Positions 8,753 to 18,305 of a stretch of 64,000 nucleotides of DNA are shown here, piece by piece (within the stretch, counting starts at the first letter, position 1; every line of letters begins with the position of its first letter). The translations under genes were made by a program, and so were the position numbers. Source of the DNA: Chloracidobacterium sp. N. Its GTDB lineage: Bacteria > Acidobacteriota > Blastocatellia > Chloracidobacteriales > Chloracidobacteriaceae. The stretch spans positions 2,447,819-2,511,818 of the forward strand of contig NZ_CP072642.1 of NCBI RefSeq assembly GCF_018304765.1, written 5' to 3'. The notes beneath the pieces were generated by a model. That model saw only the letters and a list, made by a program, of their open reading frames with translations, had not been told where the DNA came from and did no database searches.

Positions 8753-10021
8753 GTGACCGACCTGAACGCCCAGCCTTACCACCGTATCCAGACCGAACAG
8801 GGTCGCTACTACTTTGCCGCCGGCCTGGCGTTGATGCTGTCGAGTGTGGCGTTTCGCCTTGGCGCGCCGGCCGCCGGAGTGACGCTGCTGGCCGCCTTTC
8901 CGCTGCTGCTCGTGCTGGCCCGCTATGAAGTGCTTGTCTTTGACGGAACGCACCTGCGGCGGCGTGGGCCCTACGCCTGGTGGCAGGCCCGGATGCTGGG
9001 CGGGACGACTTCCCTGCCCCTTGCCCAGCTTGAGTTGAGCATCACCGAGGTCGTCCATCTGCCGCTGACGCTGGCGCGGTACCGGTTTCGGACGATTCTC
9101 GTCGGCAACGGATTTGAAGCCGTGTTGTTCTCGAACACGGCTGGGTACGCGCCGTTCGTGACGGCCGTGTTTTCGGCTGTGGATGAGTCCAAGCTCGACT
9201 TTCATTCCCGTGCCTGGCTGCAATACGGCGCGCCGCCCCCGCTGACCGCAATAGCCGACGCCTTGGATGACCAGCATCTGGCGCAGTTTCCGGCGGTGCT
9301 GCTCCGCCGTACGGCCAACCACTTCACCCTGACCGGCCGCCTGCGGCTGGCGCAACGCTACTTCCGGCAGGCTTATGGGCGCGACCGTGGCAACCCGCAT
9401 CTGCTGTGTGAAATGGGCTACTTTTTCCGCCGCTTTGCGCTGGCCGAGCATCCGCGCTGGCAACTCCGCGCAGCGGCCTGCCTGCGGCTGGCCGCCCGGT
9501 TGGCGCGGCATGAGCCGCATCTGCTGGAGCGCATCGGCGAGGCCTACTGCGAACTGTTTGACTTTGCGCGCGCCGAGCGGTGTTTTCGGAAGGCGTTGGA
9601 GCTGAACCGGCAGCTTTTTCGGGCCTATGCGGGTCTGGCCGAGCTGGCCTTTCGGGACGGACAACTGGCGCGGGTGGCGCACTTTTACTATGCGGCAGCG
9701 CACAGCACCAGCGACCCGGCCCTGCGGCGCCGGGCGCAGAGTGAGGCGCGTTATTACGAGCGGTTGAGTCAGGACGATGACTACCTCGAAGCGGAAGTGC
9801 GCCGCATCACATGGCTGCACCACATCCGCCAGATGCGCACCATGGCCGGCGGCATTTTTTTCGTGGCCTGGCTGGTCGTCGGCTTGACAGGCGCACGCTT
9901 CCCGGATGTGCAGGACATCGGGCTGGCGCTGATGGGGTCATCCGGGCTGGCGTGGCTTGGGCTTTCCTGCAGCCTGCACTGGCAACGGCGGCGGTCGGCG
10001 CTCCCGGAAACCGTCACTTGA
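8753..10021 (+). CDS. TPR-containing membrane protein of unknown function
   Basis: 422 residues from GTG 8753, just after the uppS stop. Two hydrophobic segments near the N-terminus (AAGLALMLSSVAF, GVTLLAAFPLLLVLARYEVL) precede a cytoplasmic-looking PH-like stretch (LVFDGTHLRRRGPYAWWQ). Then come several helical TPR-like repeats (LAQRYFRQAYGRDRGNPHLL, DFARAERCFRKALELNRQL). Two further transmembrane helices end the protein (AGGIFFVAWLVVGLTG, GLALMGSSGLAWLGLSC). Its place behind uppS suggests an envelope role, but no family is recognised. Confidence 0.75.
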   Translation: MTDLNAQPYHRIQTEQGRYYFAAGLALMLSSVAFRLGAPAAGVTLLAAFPLLLVLARYEVLVFDGTHLRRRGPYAWWQARMLGGTTSLPLAQLELSITEVVHLPLTLARYRFRTILVGNGFEAVLFSNTAGYAPFVTAVFSAVDESKLDFHSRAWLQYGAPPPLTAIADALDDQHLAQFPAVLLRRTANHFTLTGRLRLAQRYFRQAYGRDRGNPHLLCEMGYFFRRFALAEHPRWQLRAAACLRLAARLARHEPHLLERIGEAYCELFDFARAERCFRKALELNRQLFRAYAGLAELAFRDGQLARVAHFYYAAAHSTSDPALRRRAQSEARYYERLSQDDDYLEAEVRRITWLHHIRQMRTMAGGIFFVAWLVVGLTGARFPDVQDIGLALMGSSGLAWLGLSCSLHWQRRRSALPETVT

Positions 10022-10037
10022 GCGACAGCGGCGCCCC

Positions 10038-10802
10038 TCACCCAGTGGGCAGTGCAGCCCGCGCGTAGCAGGCGGTTAAAGTCTTTGCATCACAGGTCAC
10101 ACCGGCGGCAAGCCGGGCCGCCAACCGGGGTGCCGCGACGGGCGCCAGCCAGGGCGGTGGCGCGATCCGTGGCAGGTCGCCCACGAAAGCAGACACATTG
10201 CTATCGTCGAGCAGCGCCAGGGCGTCGCCGGTCAGAAGCCGTGGGCAGTCTTTCGGAACGTGGCGGAAAAGCTGCTCCAGGACGGTATGGACCTCTCCGG
10301 TCAGGGCAGCGGTGAGAGTCCGGGGTTCGGCGTCAGGCCCGGCGGAAAAAGCCTGCCCGTGGACTTCGCGCCGGTGGGAGACATTGAGCACCACGACCGT
10401 CGTTGGCTGCTGAAGCGGCAGGACGGCATCGGCGAGAACTTCCAGCGTAGTGGCCGTGGCAATGGGGCAGTTGAGCGGCTGCGCCAGTCCCTTGACGGCT
10501 GCCAGTCCGACGCGAATGCCGGTGAAGCTTCCCGGACCGATGAGCGCGCCGAGGGCGGCCAAATCCTTCGGGCGCAGGCCCGTACGTTCAAGCAGGTAGG
10601 CAATGTCGGCAACCACCCGGTGGGCGCTGGGGTGCAGGCTGCGGACGCCCCATTGCGCCTGGAGTTCATGTCCGCGCAGAAGGGCCAGACTCAGGCGCGG
10701 CGAAGCCGTGTCCACGACGAGCCACCAGCTTGTGGGCGTCAGCGCCACACCAGCCGCGGTCTCCACAGGTGGGGCATCCGGGGGCGGGGCATCCGGCGTC
10801 AT
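10038..10802 (-). CDS. tsaB: tRNA threonylcarbamoyladenosine biosynthesis protein TsaB
   Basis: Scaffold partner of TsaD in t6A37 synthesis. The ASKHA-type fold is shown by VVDTASPRLSLALL near the N-terminus, HRVVADIAYLLERTG, and the signature GPGSFTGIRVGLAAVKGLA. It carries an extra Pro-rich N-terminal segment of about 25 residues. Its ATG overlaps the stop codon of the upstream gcvPB gene (ATGA), an unusual operon partner. Confidence 0.93.
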   Translation of the reverse strand: MTPDAPPPDAPPVETAAGVALTPTSWWLVVDTASPRLSLALLRGHELQAQWGVRSLHPSAHRVVADIAYLLERTGLRPKDLAALGALIGPGSFTGIRVGLAAVKGLAQPLNCPIATATTLEVLADAVLPLQQPTTVVVLNVSHRREVHGQAFSAGPDAEPRTLTAALTGEVHTVLEQLFRHVPKDCPRLLTGDALALLDDSNVSAFVGDLPRIAPPPWLAPVAAPRLAARLAAGVTCDAKTLTACYARAALPTG

Positions 10803-12328
10803 GCACCGGCCGCTTTGACGACCGGCGACGGCCGCCAGCGCAGAACGGGCTGCCGCGCCGCAGCAGTTTCATCGAGCCGGCGCAGCCGCGCCAGATGGGG
10901 CGCGGTTTTGACGACTTCCGGGTTTTCCCTGCATTCCTGGGCAATGGCGCGCATGGAGGCGATGAACAAATCGAGTTCAGCGCGGCTTTCGCTTTCGGTC
11001 GGCTCGACCATAATCGCGCCCGGCGCAACGAGGGGGAACGACATCGTCGGCGGATGAAAGCCGTAGTCAATGAGCCGCTTGGCGATGTCGCCGTTGCGTA
11101 CGCCGTGGGCCTGCTGCCGCCGGTCATTGAAGACGACCTCGTGGAGGACGGGGCCCTCGAACGGCACTTCGTAGTCGTCCTGAAGGTGGTGCTTGATGTA
11201 GTTGGCATTGAGGACGGCCGTTTCCGTGGCGGCCCGCAGCCCTTCCGCTCCCAGGGCGCGGATGTAGGCCAGCGCGCGCACCATCATGCCGAAGTTGCCA
11301 TAGTACGCCTTGACGCGCCCAATCGAGTGGGGGCGGTCGTTGTCAAACACCACGGTCTGGTCATCCACCCGGCGCAGGGTCGGACAGGGCAGGTATGGCT
11401 CCAGCTCACGGTTGACGGCGACGGGGCCGCATCCGGGGCCGCCGCCGCCGTGTGGCGTGGAAAAGGTCTTGTGCAGGTTCAGGTGCATGACATCCACGCC
11501 CATGTCGCCGGGGCGCGCAATGCCAACCAGGGCGTTCATGTTCGCGCCGTCCATATAGACAAAGCCGCCACGGGCGTGGATGAGTTCGCAGGCTTTGGCA
11601 ATGTCTTCTTCAAACAGCCCCAGGGTGTTCGGGTTGGTGATCATCAGCCCGGCGACTTCATCGGTCATCGCTTTGTCGAGCGCCGCCAAATCAAGCAGGC
11701 CGTTCTTCCTGGAGATAAGTGTGATGACCTTGTAGCCACACATCACGGCACTGGCCGGGTTGGTGCCGTGGGCGGCGTCGGGAATGAGGACGTACCGGCG
11801 GGCGTCGCCGCGCGCGGTCAGCGCTGCGCGAATCATCATCATGCCGGTGAGTTCGCCGTGCGCGCCGGCCGTGGGTTGCAGGGAAACCGCAGCCAGACCC
11901 GTGATTTCACAGAGGGCTTCTTCGAGCTGCTTCATCAGCAGAAGATTGCCGCGAACCGTCGCTTCCGGGGCGAGGGGATGCGACCGGGCAAAGCCGGGCA
12001 GTCGCGCCGCCCACTCGTTGATTTTCGGGTTGTACTTCATCGTACACGAGCCGAGCGGAAACATGCCGGTATCCGTGCCGTAGTTCCAGGTCGAAAGCCG
12101 CGTGTAGTGCCGGACGACTTCAGGCTCGGTCAGTTCAGGCAGCTCGGAGAGGTCATCCTGCCGCAGCAGGTGGGACGGAACCAGTGCAGAGGGCGCTACT
12201 TCGGGAACGTCGCTCGGCGGCAGGTGGTAGGCGCGGCTGCCGGGACGGGAGTTTTCAAAGATGAGGTTTTCGTTCTGGCTGATGTGCGGACGGGCTTTCT
12301 GGATGCGGGGTGTTGTGGGAAGCGCCAT
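10799..12328 (-). CDS. gcvPB: Glycine dehydrogenase (decarboxylating) subunit 2
   Basis: The C-terminal half of a split P-protein of the glycine cleavage system. It is a PLP enzyme whose Schiff-base lysine lies in HLNLHKTFSTPHGGGG. GSCTMKYNPKINE near the N-terminus, QPTAGAHGELTGMMMIRA and PDAAHGTNPASA are family hallmarks. ATG at 12328 gives 509 residues; a longer in-frame extension to 12391 is not supported by a ribosome binding site. The partner gcvPA, gcvT and gcvH are not adjacent. The downstream tsaB is coupled by a four-base overlap. Confidence 0.95.
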   Translation of the reverse strand: MALPTTPRIQKARPHISQNENLIFENSRPGSRAYHLPPSDVPEVAPSALVPSHLLRQDDLSELPELTEPEVVRHYTRLSTWNYGTDTGMFPLGSCTMKYNPKINEWAARLPGFARSHPLAPEATVRGNLLLMKQLEEALCEITGLAAVSLQPTAGAHGELTGMMMIRAALTARGDARRYVLIPDAAHGTNPASAVMCGYKVITLISRKNGLLDLAALDKAMTDEVAGLMITNPNTLGLFEEDIAKACELIHARGGFVYMDGANMNALVGIARPGDMGVDVMHLNLHKTFSTPHGGGGPGCGPVAVNRELEPYLPCPTLRRVDDQTVVFDNDRPHSIGRVKAYYGNFGMMVRALAYIRALGAEGLRAATETAVLNANYIKHHLQDDYEVPFEGPVLHEVVFNDRRQQAHGVRNGDIAKRLIDYGFHPPTMSFPLVAPGAIMVEPTESESRAELDLFIASMRAIAQECRENPEVVKTAPHLARLRRLDETAAARQPVLRWRPSPVVKAAGA

Positions 12329-12479
12329 TGGAAGCAGAATGTTCGGGCGAACCTTTGAACTTTGAAATCGTCTGCGCGGCGGGGGCGGCACAGAGTGAGT
12401 ATCCTAACCGAAAGCTTCCGGGCTTTTCCACCACGGACAGTCGCCGGGTTGGCGTCCGGTTGGGGCGAAGACCGGCGTT

Positions 12480-14252
12480 TCAGGGTGTGGGGACGCGGGG
12501 AAACAGGCGGAAAAACCCTTCGACATCCCACCGGTACTCGCCCGACCGCGCCGGCATCGGCGGCTCTTCCGGCCGTGGCACTGCCTGTTGGGCCAAACGG
12601 GCAAAGGTCTTGGCATCAAAACGGTACAGCAGGAGACCGGAGGTCATGACGCCTTGGGCGCCAGACAGTTCACGTCCCCAACTGGCATCCAGAGGGCGTA
12701 AAAACAGGAGCACAACGTTGTACTCTGACGTGGGGTAGCGGGAGACATCGGCGGCAATTGCCGCGAGGGACGGGGCGTAATAGACCCGTTTGCCCGCCAG
12801 TGCCAGCAGGTGGGGCGGATCGGTCGGGATTTCAAAATCCGGCGAAAACACAATGTCAGAAGGTGTGACGGCCTGCCGGACGGCATTGCCCAGCGGTTCG
12901 ATGATGGGTGCCGGTTCTGGAAAGAGCGCCCGGAAACCCAGGTGAACCGGAAGGATGTATGCCAGTGCCGCCGTCAGCAGTACAGCCGCCACACCCATCC
13001 GCCGGCGCGCACAGGCTGACCACCGGGGCGCAAGGACGGTCAGGAGCGTGACCGGCAGCAGGACAAACGGCACGACGGCGATGACCAGCGAGAATTTGAG
13101 GGCGCTGAAGTCGTGAATGGCCGAGTGGTTGCGCAGGGCATAGACCTGCAGAAAGCATGGCACAGTGAGAAGCGCCATGGTCCAGACGGACAATGCCACA
13201 CCGGGCAGCGGCGCCTGGTTGCGGGCAGCCTGCCGCCACCACCAGCCGCCCAGCAGCAGACAGCCGGCCAGCGCCACAAAGGACAGCGCGGGGCCGGCAG
13301 TGCCAAACTGCGCCGGGATGTATTCCCCCCAGAAGATGGCGTTGAAACGCGCCGTAAAATCGGCGTTGACATCCGTTGCGCCAATGCGTTCGAGAAAACG
13401 CTCCTTCAGGCGCGGCAGCATGCCCAGGAAGGCGAGCTGGACGAAAAACAGGCTCAGGGCCAGCAACCCGCCAGCGCCAAACTGGAGACTGCGCCACCAC
13501 CAGGCTTTGACACTCGACCACGGCGGAGGGATGTCGCCGGTGGCCAGCCGTTTCACATAGGCAACGCCCACGAGGCACACGAACAGCCAGTCACAGGCGA
13601 GGCCCCAGGCCATCGTCAACGCCTGCCACCAGTTGCTGCTGGCACGGGCAGAAGGGTAGGCGTCACGGATGGCTTCCAGCAGGATGAACAGGACGTAAGG
13701 CAGCAGTACGGCCTGGTCGGCGAAATAAACGTTCTGGTGCCAGTAGAGCGCGCCGGGCAGCAGCAACTCCAGTGTCGGCGGCACGGTGGCCAGCAGGGTG
13801 GACGTGCCCCGGTCAAGGCCCAACCGGCGCAGCACAAGCAGGCTCAGGCCGCCGAGCGCCACGGCAATGAGGCCGTGGTTGATGAGATTCCAACTCATGA
13901 GGCTGCTGACCGTTGGCGCGCCCTCGCTGACCAGACTGTAGGCGTAGGCGGTCAGGACGAAACCCGGTGGGTATGACACATAGGGGTTGCGGCTCAGCAG
14001 GGTCGGAAACTCAACGGACCGGGGCTCATTGAGCAGGGCAAACCGCAGCGCCCAGGGCCCCTCGGCATGCCAGGCGCGGGCAAACCGCAGTGTGTTGGCC
14101 GTAAGCCACTGATGGTGCTCGAAGCTCAGCTTTCCAAACCAGGGGCGACGCGCCTGTACCGTATAGGCAAACAGGCCCACGGTGAAACCAAGCAGCACGA
14201 GGCAGGCGGCCAGCGATTTCGGGTGCAGGGTCAACCAGGACTTACGCAGCAT
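12480..14252 (-). CDS. Multispanning membrane protein, possible GT-C glycosyltransferase
   Basis: 590 residues with about ten hydrophobic helices. The pattern is one helix at the N-terminus (LAACLVLLGFTVGLFAYTV), then a long periplasmic-type loop with NPYVSYPPGFVLTAY, many further helices, and a soluble C-terminal domain of about 130 residues (PSDIVFSPDFEIPTDPP onward). This is the outline of GT-C enzymes that use lipid-linked sugars, but no diagnostic acidic pair is certain. ATG at 14252 starts just before the first helix. It may belong with the envelope-sugar genes, but no family can be named. Confidence 0.6.
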   Translation of the reverse strand: MLRKSWLTLHPKSLAACLVLLGFTVGLFAYTVQARRPWFGKLSFEHHQWLTANTLRFARAWHAEGPWALRFALLNEPRSVEFPTLLSRNPYVSYPPGFVLTAYAYSLVSEGAPTVSSLMSWNLINHGLIAVALGGLSLLVLRRLGLDRGTSTLLATVPPTLELLLPGALYWHQNVYFADQAVLLPYVLFILLEAIRDAYPSARASSNWWQALTMAWGLACDWLFVCLVGVAYVKRLATGDIPPPWSSVKAWWWRSLQFGAGGLLALSLFFVQLAFLGMLPRLKERFLERIGATDVNADFTARFNAIFWGEYIPAQFGTAGPALSFVALAGCLLLGGWWWRQAARNQAPLPGVALSVWTMALLTVPCFLQVYALRNHSAIHDFSALKFSLVIAVVPFVLLPVTLLTVLAPRWSACARRRMGVAAVLLTAALAYILPVHLGFRALFPEPAPIIEPLGNAVRQAVTPSDIVFSPDFEIPTDPPHLLALAGKRVYYAPSLAAIAADVSRYPTSEYNVVLLFLRPLDASWGRELSGAQGVMTSGLLLYRFDAKTFARLAQQAVPRPEEPPMPARSGEYRWDVEGFFRLFPRVPTP

Positions 14253-14353
14253 GGCGGCATGGTGACACTGCCCCCTCAGCCCGACAAGGCGGTGGCCGGC
14301 AAGGTGGGGGGGAGGTGGCCCCACCGCCCACCACCGGCCGCAACCCGCCGCCG

Positions 14354-16540
14354 TCAGATGAACAACGGCGCCATCACCAGTGTGATCGTGGCCAGCAGCT
14401 TGATGAGCACGTGCAGGGAGGGTCCTGCCGTGTCCTTGAATGGATCGCCCACGGTATCGCCCACCACCGCCGCCTTGTGGGCATCGCTCCGTTTGCCGCC
14501 GTGCGCGCCGGTTTCGATGTACTTCTTGGCGTTATCCCACGCGCCGCCGCCGTTGTTCAGGAACAACGCCATCAGGATGCCCACAATCGTCCCGATAAGC
14601 AGCAACCCGCCGACGACTTCTGCGCCGGTGGCGCTGTTCGCGGTCATCCCCTGGGACAAATACACCTGGCGAAACACAATCCCGACGATGATCGGCGTCA
14701 GGACGACCAATGCGCCCGGCAGCACCATCTGCTTGAGCGCGCCGCGCGTCACGATGTCCACGCAGTGACCGTAATCCGGCTTGCTCGTCCCTTTCATAAT
14801 GCCCGGATTGCTCCTGAACTGCCGCCGCACTTCCGTGATGACATCCTGCGCTACGGCTCCAACGGCCTTGATCGCCAGCGAAGCAAACAGCATCACCAGC
14901 ATGGCCCCCACCATCCCGCCGATGAAGACTTCCGGCTTGGCAAGGTCAATCCGCTCCAGCGTCGGGCCGTAGGTAAACGGCCAGTAGCTGCGGACTTCAT
15001 CCATGTAGGCCGAAAACAGCAGGAAGGCCGCCAGGGCCGCCGAACCCACGGCGTACCCCTTCGTCAGCGCCTTCGTGGTGTTGCCGACGGCATCCAGGCG
15101 GTCTGTCTTTTCACGCACTTCATCCGGCTGTTCCGACATTTCAACAATCCCGCCGGCGTTGTCGGTGATGGGCCCAAAGGTATCCATGGCCAGGATGTAA
15201 CCGGCCGTACCCAGCATACCCATCGTGGCAGCGGCCGTCCCGAACAGCCCGGCCTTGGCAAAGCCCGAATTCATGCCCAGGTAGTAGGAAGTCAGCACGG
15301 CAATCGCAATCACCACGACCGGAATCGCCGTGGACTCCAACCCGACGGCAATCCCCATGATGACGTTCGTCGCCGGACCGGTCTGCGAGGCATCGGCAAT
15401 GGACCTCACCGGACGGTAGCGATACTCCGTGTAATACTGCGTGATGAACACAAAGGCCAGCGAAGTCAGGATGCCCACGACGCCACATGCAAAGAAACTC
15501 AGGTAGGCATTGGGCGCGGCGGTGCTGGCCAGCAACCACTTCGACGCCACGAAAAACCCGGCCGTCGCCAGCAGGCAGGTGACGTAAAAGCCCCGGTTGA
15601 GCGCCTTCATCGGGTCGGATTTTTCATCCGTACGCACGACCATCACCCCGACGATGGAAGCCAGCAATCCAAACGCCCCCACCACCAGCGGGTAGAGCAA
15701 CACGCCAAGCTGCTGCGACTTCTCGAAGGCCGTTGCGTTGGCGGCAAACAGGGACGACGCCAGAATGAGTGCGCCGATGTTTTCCGCCGCCATGGATTCA
15801 AACAAATCCGCGCCACGGCCGGCGCAGTCGCCCACGTTGTCGCCCACCAGATCGGCGATGACCGCCGGATTACGCGGGTCATCTTCGGGAATCCCGGCTT
15901 CGACCTTGCCCACCAGGTCCGCGCCCACATCCGCGGCCTTGGTGTAGATACCCCCGCCCAACTGCGCAAAGAGCGCCACAAAGGATGCCCCAAAGCCGTA
16001 ACCGGCAATCAGCAGCGGGATTTTGCTCATTTCCGTAATCTTGAGCAGGCTGACAATGGCAAAGAGACCGGCAACACCCAGCAGCGACAGCGCCACGACG
16101 AGCAGGCCGGCGACGGCGCCCCCGCGCAGGGCCGCCTGCAAAGCGCCGTTGAGCGAGGTCAGGGCCGCCGAGGCCGTACGGATGTTCGTCCGAATGGAAA
16201 TCCACATGCCGATGTAGCCCGACGCCACCGAACAGGCAGCCCCCAACAGGAAGGAAATCACCGTCACGAGCGCCAGCGTGCGCGGGTCCTTCACCGGGTC
16301 GTTGATACCTGGTGTTCGGACAAAGGCGTACAGGATGAAAATCAGCGCCGCCAGCGCCACGGCCAGATAGGCAATCGTCGTGTTTTGACGCCGCAAGAAG
16401 GCTTCCGCCCCTTCCTTGATGGCATCGGAAATCTTCCGCATCGCCTCCGTGCCGGTTTCGAGCGCCAGCACGTTCCTGGCCAGAAACGCGGCAAACCCCA
16501 GCGCGACGATGATGAGTCCAAAAATGACGGCATACTCCAT
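14354..16540 (-). CDS. hppA: K+-independent membrane-bound H+-translocating pyrophosphatase
   Basis: Couples PPi hydrolysis to proton export across the inner membrane. About 16 helices are visible in 728 residues. The catalytic segment DVGADLVGKVEAGIPEDDPR and DLVGDNVGDCAGRGADLFES are intact, as is VGDTVGDPFKDTAGPSLH near the end. In GNTTKALTKGYAVGS the residue after GNTT is Lys, which marks K+-independent enzymes (K+-dependent ones have Ala). ATG at 16540 (MEYAVIFGLIIVALG) is preferred over upstream starts because the first helix begins there. A good promoter lies about 95 bases upstream. Confidence 0.96.
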   Translation of the reverse strand: MEYAVIFGLIIVALGFAAFLARNVLALETGTEAMRKISDAIKEGAEAFLRRQNTTIAYLAVALAALIFILYAFVRTPGINDPVKDPRTLALVTVISFLLGAACSVASGYIGMWISIRTNIRTASAALTSLNGALQAALRGGAVAGLLVVALSLLGVAGLFAIVSLLKITEMSKIPLLIAGYGFGASFVALFAQLGGGIYTKAADVGADLVGKVEAGIPEDDPRNPAVIADLVGDNVGDCAGRGADLFESMAAENIGALILASSLFAANATAFEKSQQLGVLLYPLVVGAFGLLASIVGVMVVRTDEKSDPMKALNRGFYVTCLLATAGFFVASKWLLASTAAPNAYLSFFACGVVGILTSLAFVFITQYYTEYRYRPVRSIADASQTGPATNVIMGIAVGLESTAIPVVVIAIAVLTSYYLGMNSGFAKAGLFGTAAATMGMLGTAGYILAMDTFGPITDNAGGIVEMSEQPDEVREKTDRLDAVGNTTKALTKGYAVGSAALAAFLLFSAYMDEVRSYWPFTYGPTLERIDLAKPEVFIGGMVGAMLVMLFASLAIKAVGAVAQDVITEVRRQFRSNPGIMKGTSKPDYGHCVDIVTRGALKQMVLPGALVVLTPIIVGIVFRQVYLSQGMTANSATGAEVVGGLLLIGTIVGILMALFLNNGGGAWDNAKKYIETGAHGGKRSDAHKAAVVGDTVGDPFKDTAGPSLHVLIKLLATITLVMAPLFI

Positions 16541-16633
16541 AGATTGACCAAACCCCCAGAGCACGGCGCGCCGACCACCGGGCGCCGTACCAGTTTCGTT
16601 CACGAATCGAGAAGCAACGAACAAAACGTCAAC

Positions 16634-16661
16634 TTTATAACGTTTTACAGACACACTTCAA
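16634..16661 (-). promoter_or_regulatory. Probable promoter of hppA
   Basis: On the minus strand TTGAAG (16656-16661), a 16-base spacer and TATAAA (16634-16639) lie about 95 bases upstream of the hppA start. The surrounding stretch is AT-rich against a GC-rich background. Confidence 0.5.
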
Positions 16662-16709
16662 CCGGATGCGGGACAAAGGGAAACGCCGGCAGACGGATTG
16701 GGAAGGCGC

Positions 16710-17570
16710 TTACTTCACGGCCGGGTGGCTTGCCGGCCGGGGGCTGAGCCACATGGCCGCCACGAGGGTGAGCAGGTAGGGCAGGGCGAGGAAGAACTGG
16801 TAGGGAATGGTGTCCAGTCCCAGGGCCTGCAGGCGGAACTGGAAGGCGCTGGACGCGCCGAAAGCGAGTGCAGCCAGGCTGACGCCGACCGGATGGCGTC
16901 GCCCGACAATCACCATGGCCAGGGCAATGAACCCCCGGCCGGCGGTCATGCCTTCGACGAACGTGTTGGAAAGCCCCAGCGCCAGGTAGCCCCCGGCCAG
17001 ACCGCAGGTGAGTCCACTGAACAGCAGCGCGCTCCAGCGCAGCCGCGCCACACTCAACCCCACGCTGGCCGCAGCGGCGGGATGTTCACCGGCGGCGCGC
17101 AGGCCGAGGCCATGGGAGGTGCGGAACAGCCAGTACCAGGTGGCAACGATCAGAACAAGCGCCAGAATGGGCACGCTCCACAGCGGCAGGGTTGGCACCA
17201 CGAAGGCAGCGTTGGAGTCGCCGACGAGTTCCCGCCGCGCCACGGCCGTTGCGCCGAGGGCAAAGATGTTGAGGGCGGTGCCGACGAGCAGGGCATCACA
17301 GCCCAGGTTGACGGACAGCAGGGCAAAGGCGGCCGTCATGGCCAGCCCTCCCAGGACGGACGCCCCTAATCCAAGCCACGGGCCAAACCGGGTGTCAGCC
17401 GTCGTGGCGCACACGGCAACGCCGGTAAACGCTGCCACCAGCATGACGCCTTCGATGCCGATGTTGACGACACCCGCCCGTTCGGAGACGGCCTCGCCAA
17501 GCGCCGCCAGCAGCAGCGGTGTCGCCAGGGTCAGCGTTGTCAGCATCAGGCCGGTGAGGATGTCAGTCAT
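16710..17570 (-). CDS. ABC transporter permease, nucleoside/simple-sugar type (NupQ/YufQ-like)
   Basis: A 286-residue inner-membrane permease with eight or so helices. EAVSERAGVVNIGIEGVML near the N-terminus is the hallmark of the branched-chain/RbsC-like permeases paired with BmpA-type lipoproteins. GLRAAGEHPAAAASVGLSV is the coupling-helix loop that contacts the ATPase. Such proteins normally work with a second permease, an ATPase and a lipoprotein encoded next door; none is present here, and the gene upstream is the DUF4276 gene. The transporter either is split over the chromosome or has been disrupted. Confidence 0.85.
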   Translation of the reverse strand: MTDILTGLMLTTLTLATPLLLAALGEAVSERAGVVNIGIEGVMLVAAFTGVAVCATTADTRFGPWLGLGASVLGGLAMTAAFALLSVNLGCDALLVGTALNIFALGATAVARRELVGDSNAAFVVPTLPLWSVPILALVLIVATWYWLFRTSHGLGLRAAGEHPAAAASVGLSVARLRWSALLFSGLTCGLAGGYLALGLSNTFVEGMTAGRGFIALAMVIVGRRHPVGVSLAALAFGASSAFQFRLQALGLDTIPYQFFLALPYLLTLVAAMWLSPRPASHPAVK

Positions 17571-17636
17571 GGCTTCTCAAAACATGGACTCCCAACCCGG
17601 CGCAGGACGCACCGACGCTTGCCAACCCGCAGCCGG

Positions 17637-18305
17637 TCATGGCTTACCCAGTGATTCCAACCGTTTCAGCCAGGTATCGAAATGCGGGCAGACAGCCCGA
17701 ATGGCCGCGATGCCAATCCGGTGCAACAGCGTCGGGCCGTCTGAAGTTTCCCTGTAGTCAGCTATCAGAGCAGACAAGCGCGCCTTGGGATGCGTGGTCT
17801 GACCGTCGTTGATGAGTTCCGTCCCGCCAGCCCGCGACCGGATGGCATGCAGCCTGTTCGCCAGCTTGGCCTGCCCGAAATAGTCGGCAACGGTTTCAGG
17901 GTCGCTGAAGAGCCAGGCTTCAAATTCGTGCAGCGCCAGAAACGGAATAAACCTTTGATGGTTGATCGCTTGTGCAAAGCTGGCTTCCAACCGGGCAACT
18001 TTTTGCTGCGCCGAACCAGCCCCCTGTGCTGCCTGCTGTCCCGGAAAGCCCTTCGGCAGCCCGTAGTAATCAAGCATGGTCGTCACCCAGGCATCAGAAT
18101 CTCTGAGCAAGCGCCGAAGGTCTCCCAGAATCTGTTGCCAACCCACCGCGCCGCCGCGAAATCCGCTTCCGGCAGGTAAACGTTTTGTCCACAAAACGAC
18201 GGGATGGGCAACATGTACGCCGTATGACGCCAAGTGTGGCGTCAGTACCCGTTTGACAAAAATTTCTTCGCTTTGCCCTTCAACCAGCATCAGCAGCCGG
18301 GTCAT
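17637..18305 (-). CDS. DUF4276 family protein (Toprim-like), partner of AAA ATPase
   Basis: 222 residues opening MTRLLMLVEGQSEEIFVKRV; the VEGxSE motif with its conserved glutamate is that of DUF4276 and resembles the first motif of Toprim nucleases. HEFEAWLFSDPE lies in the middle. The start overlaps the stop of the upstream AAA ATPase (ATGA), so the pair is translationally coupled. ATPase plus Toprim-like partner is the layout of OLD-type and AbiL/RloAB-like anti-phage systems; defence is inferred, not shown. Nuclease activity has not been established from the sequence, because the second acidic motif cannot be placed with confidence. Confidence 0.8.
   Translation of the reverse strand: MTRLLMLVEGQSEEIFVKRVLTPHLASYGVHVAHPVVLWTKRLPAGSGFRGGAVGWQQILGDLRRLLRDSDAWVTTMLDYYGLPKGFPGQQAAQGAGSAQQKVARLEASFAQAINHQRFIPFLALHEFEAWLFSDPETVADYFGQAKLANRLHAIRSRAGGTELINDGQTTHPKARLSALIADYRETSDGPTLLHRIGIAAIRAVCPHFDTWLKRLESLGKP

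Noticed and set aside
14315-16747. Very long plus-strand open frame opposite hppA
   Set aside because: High-GC shadow of a well-supported membrane pyrophosphatase; the translation is Arg/Gly/His-rich without motifs.
17566-17645. Ten-base direct repeat GTCATGGCTT flanking the space between DUF4276 and the permease
   Set aside because: Too short, no similarity beyond it; coincidence of start and stop regions is likely.
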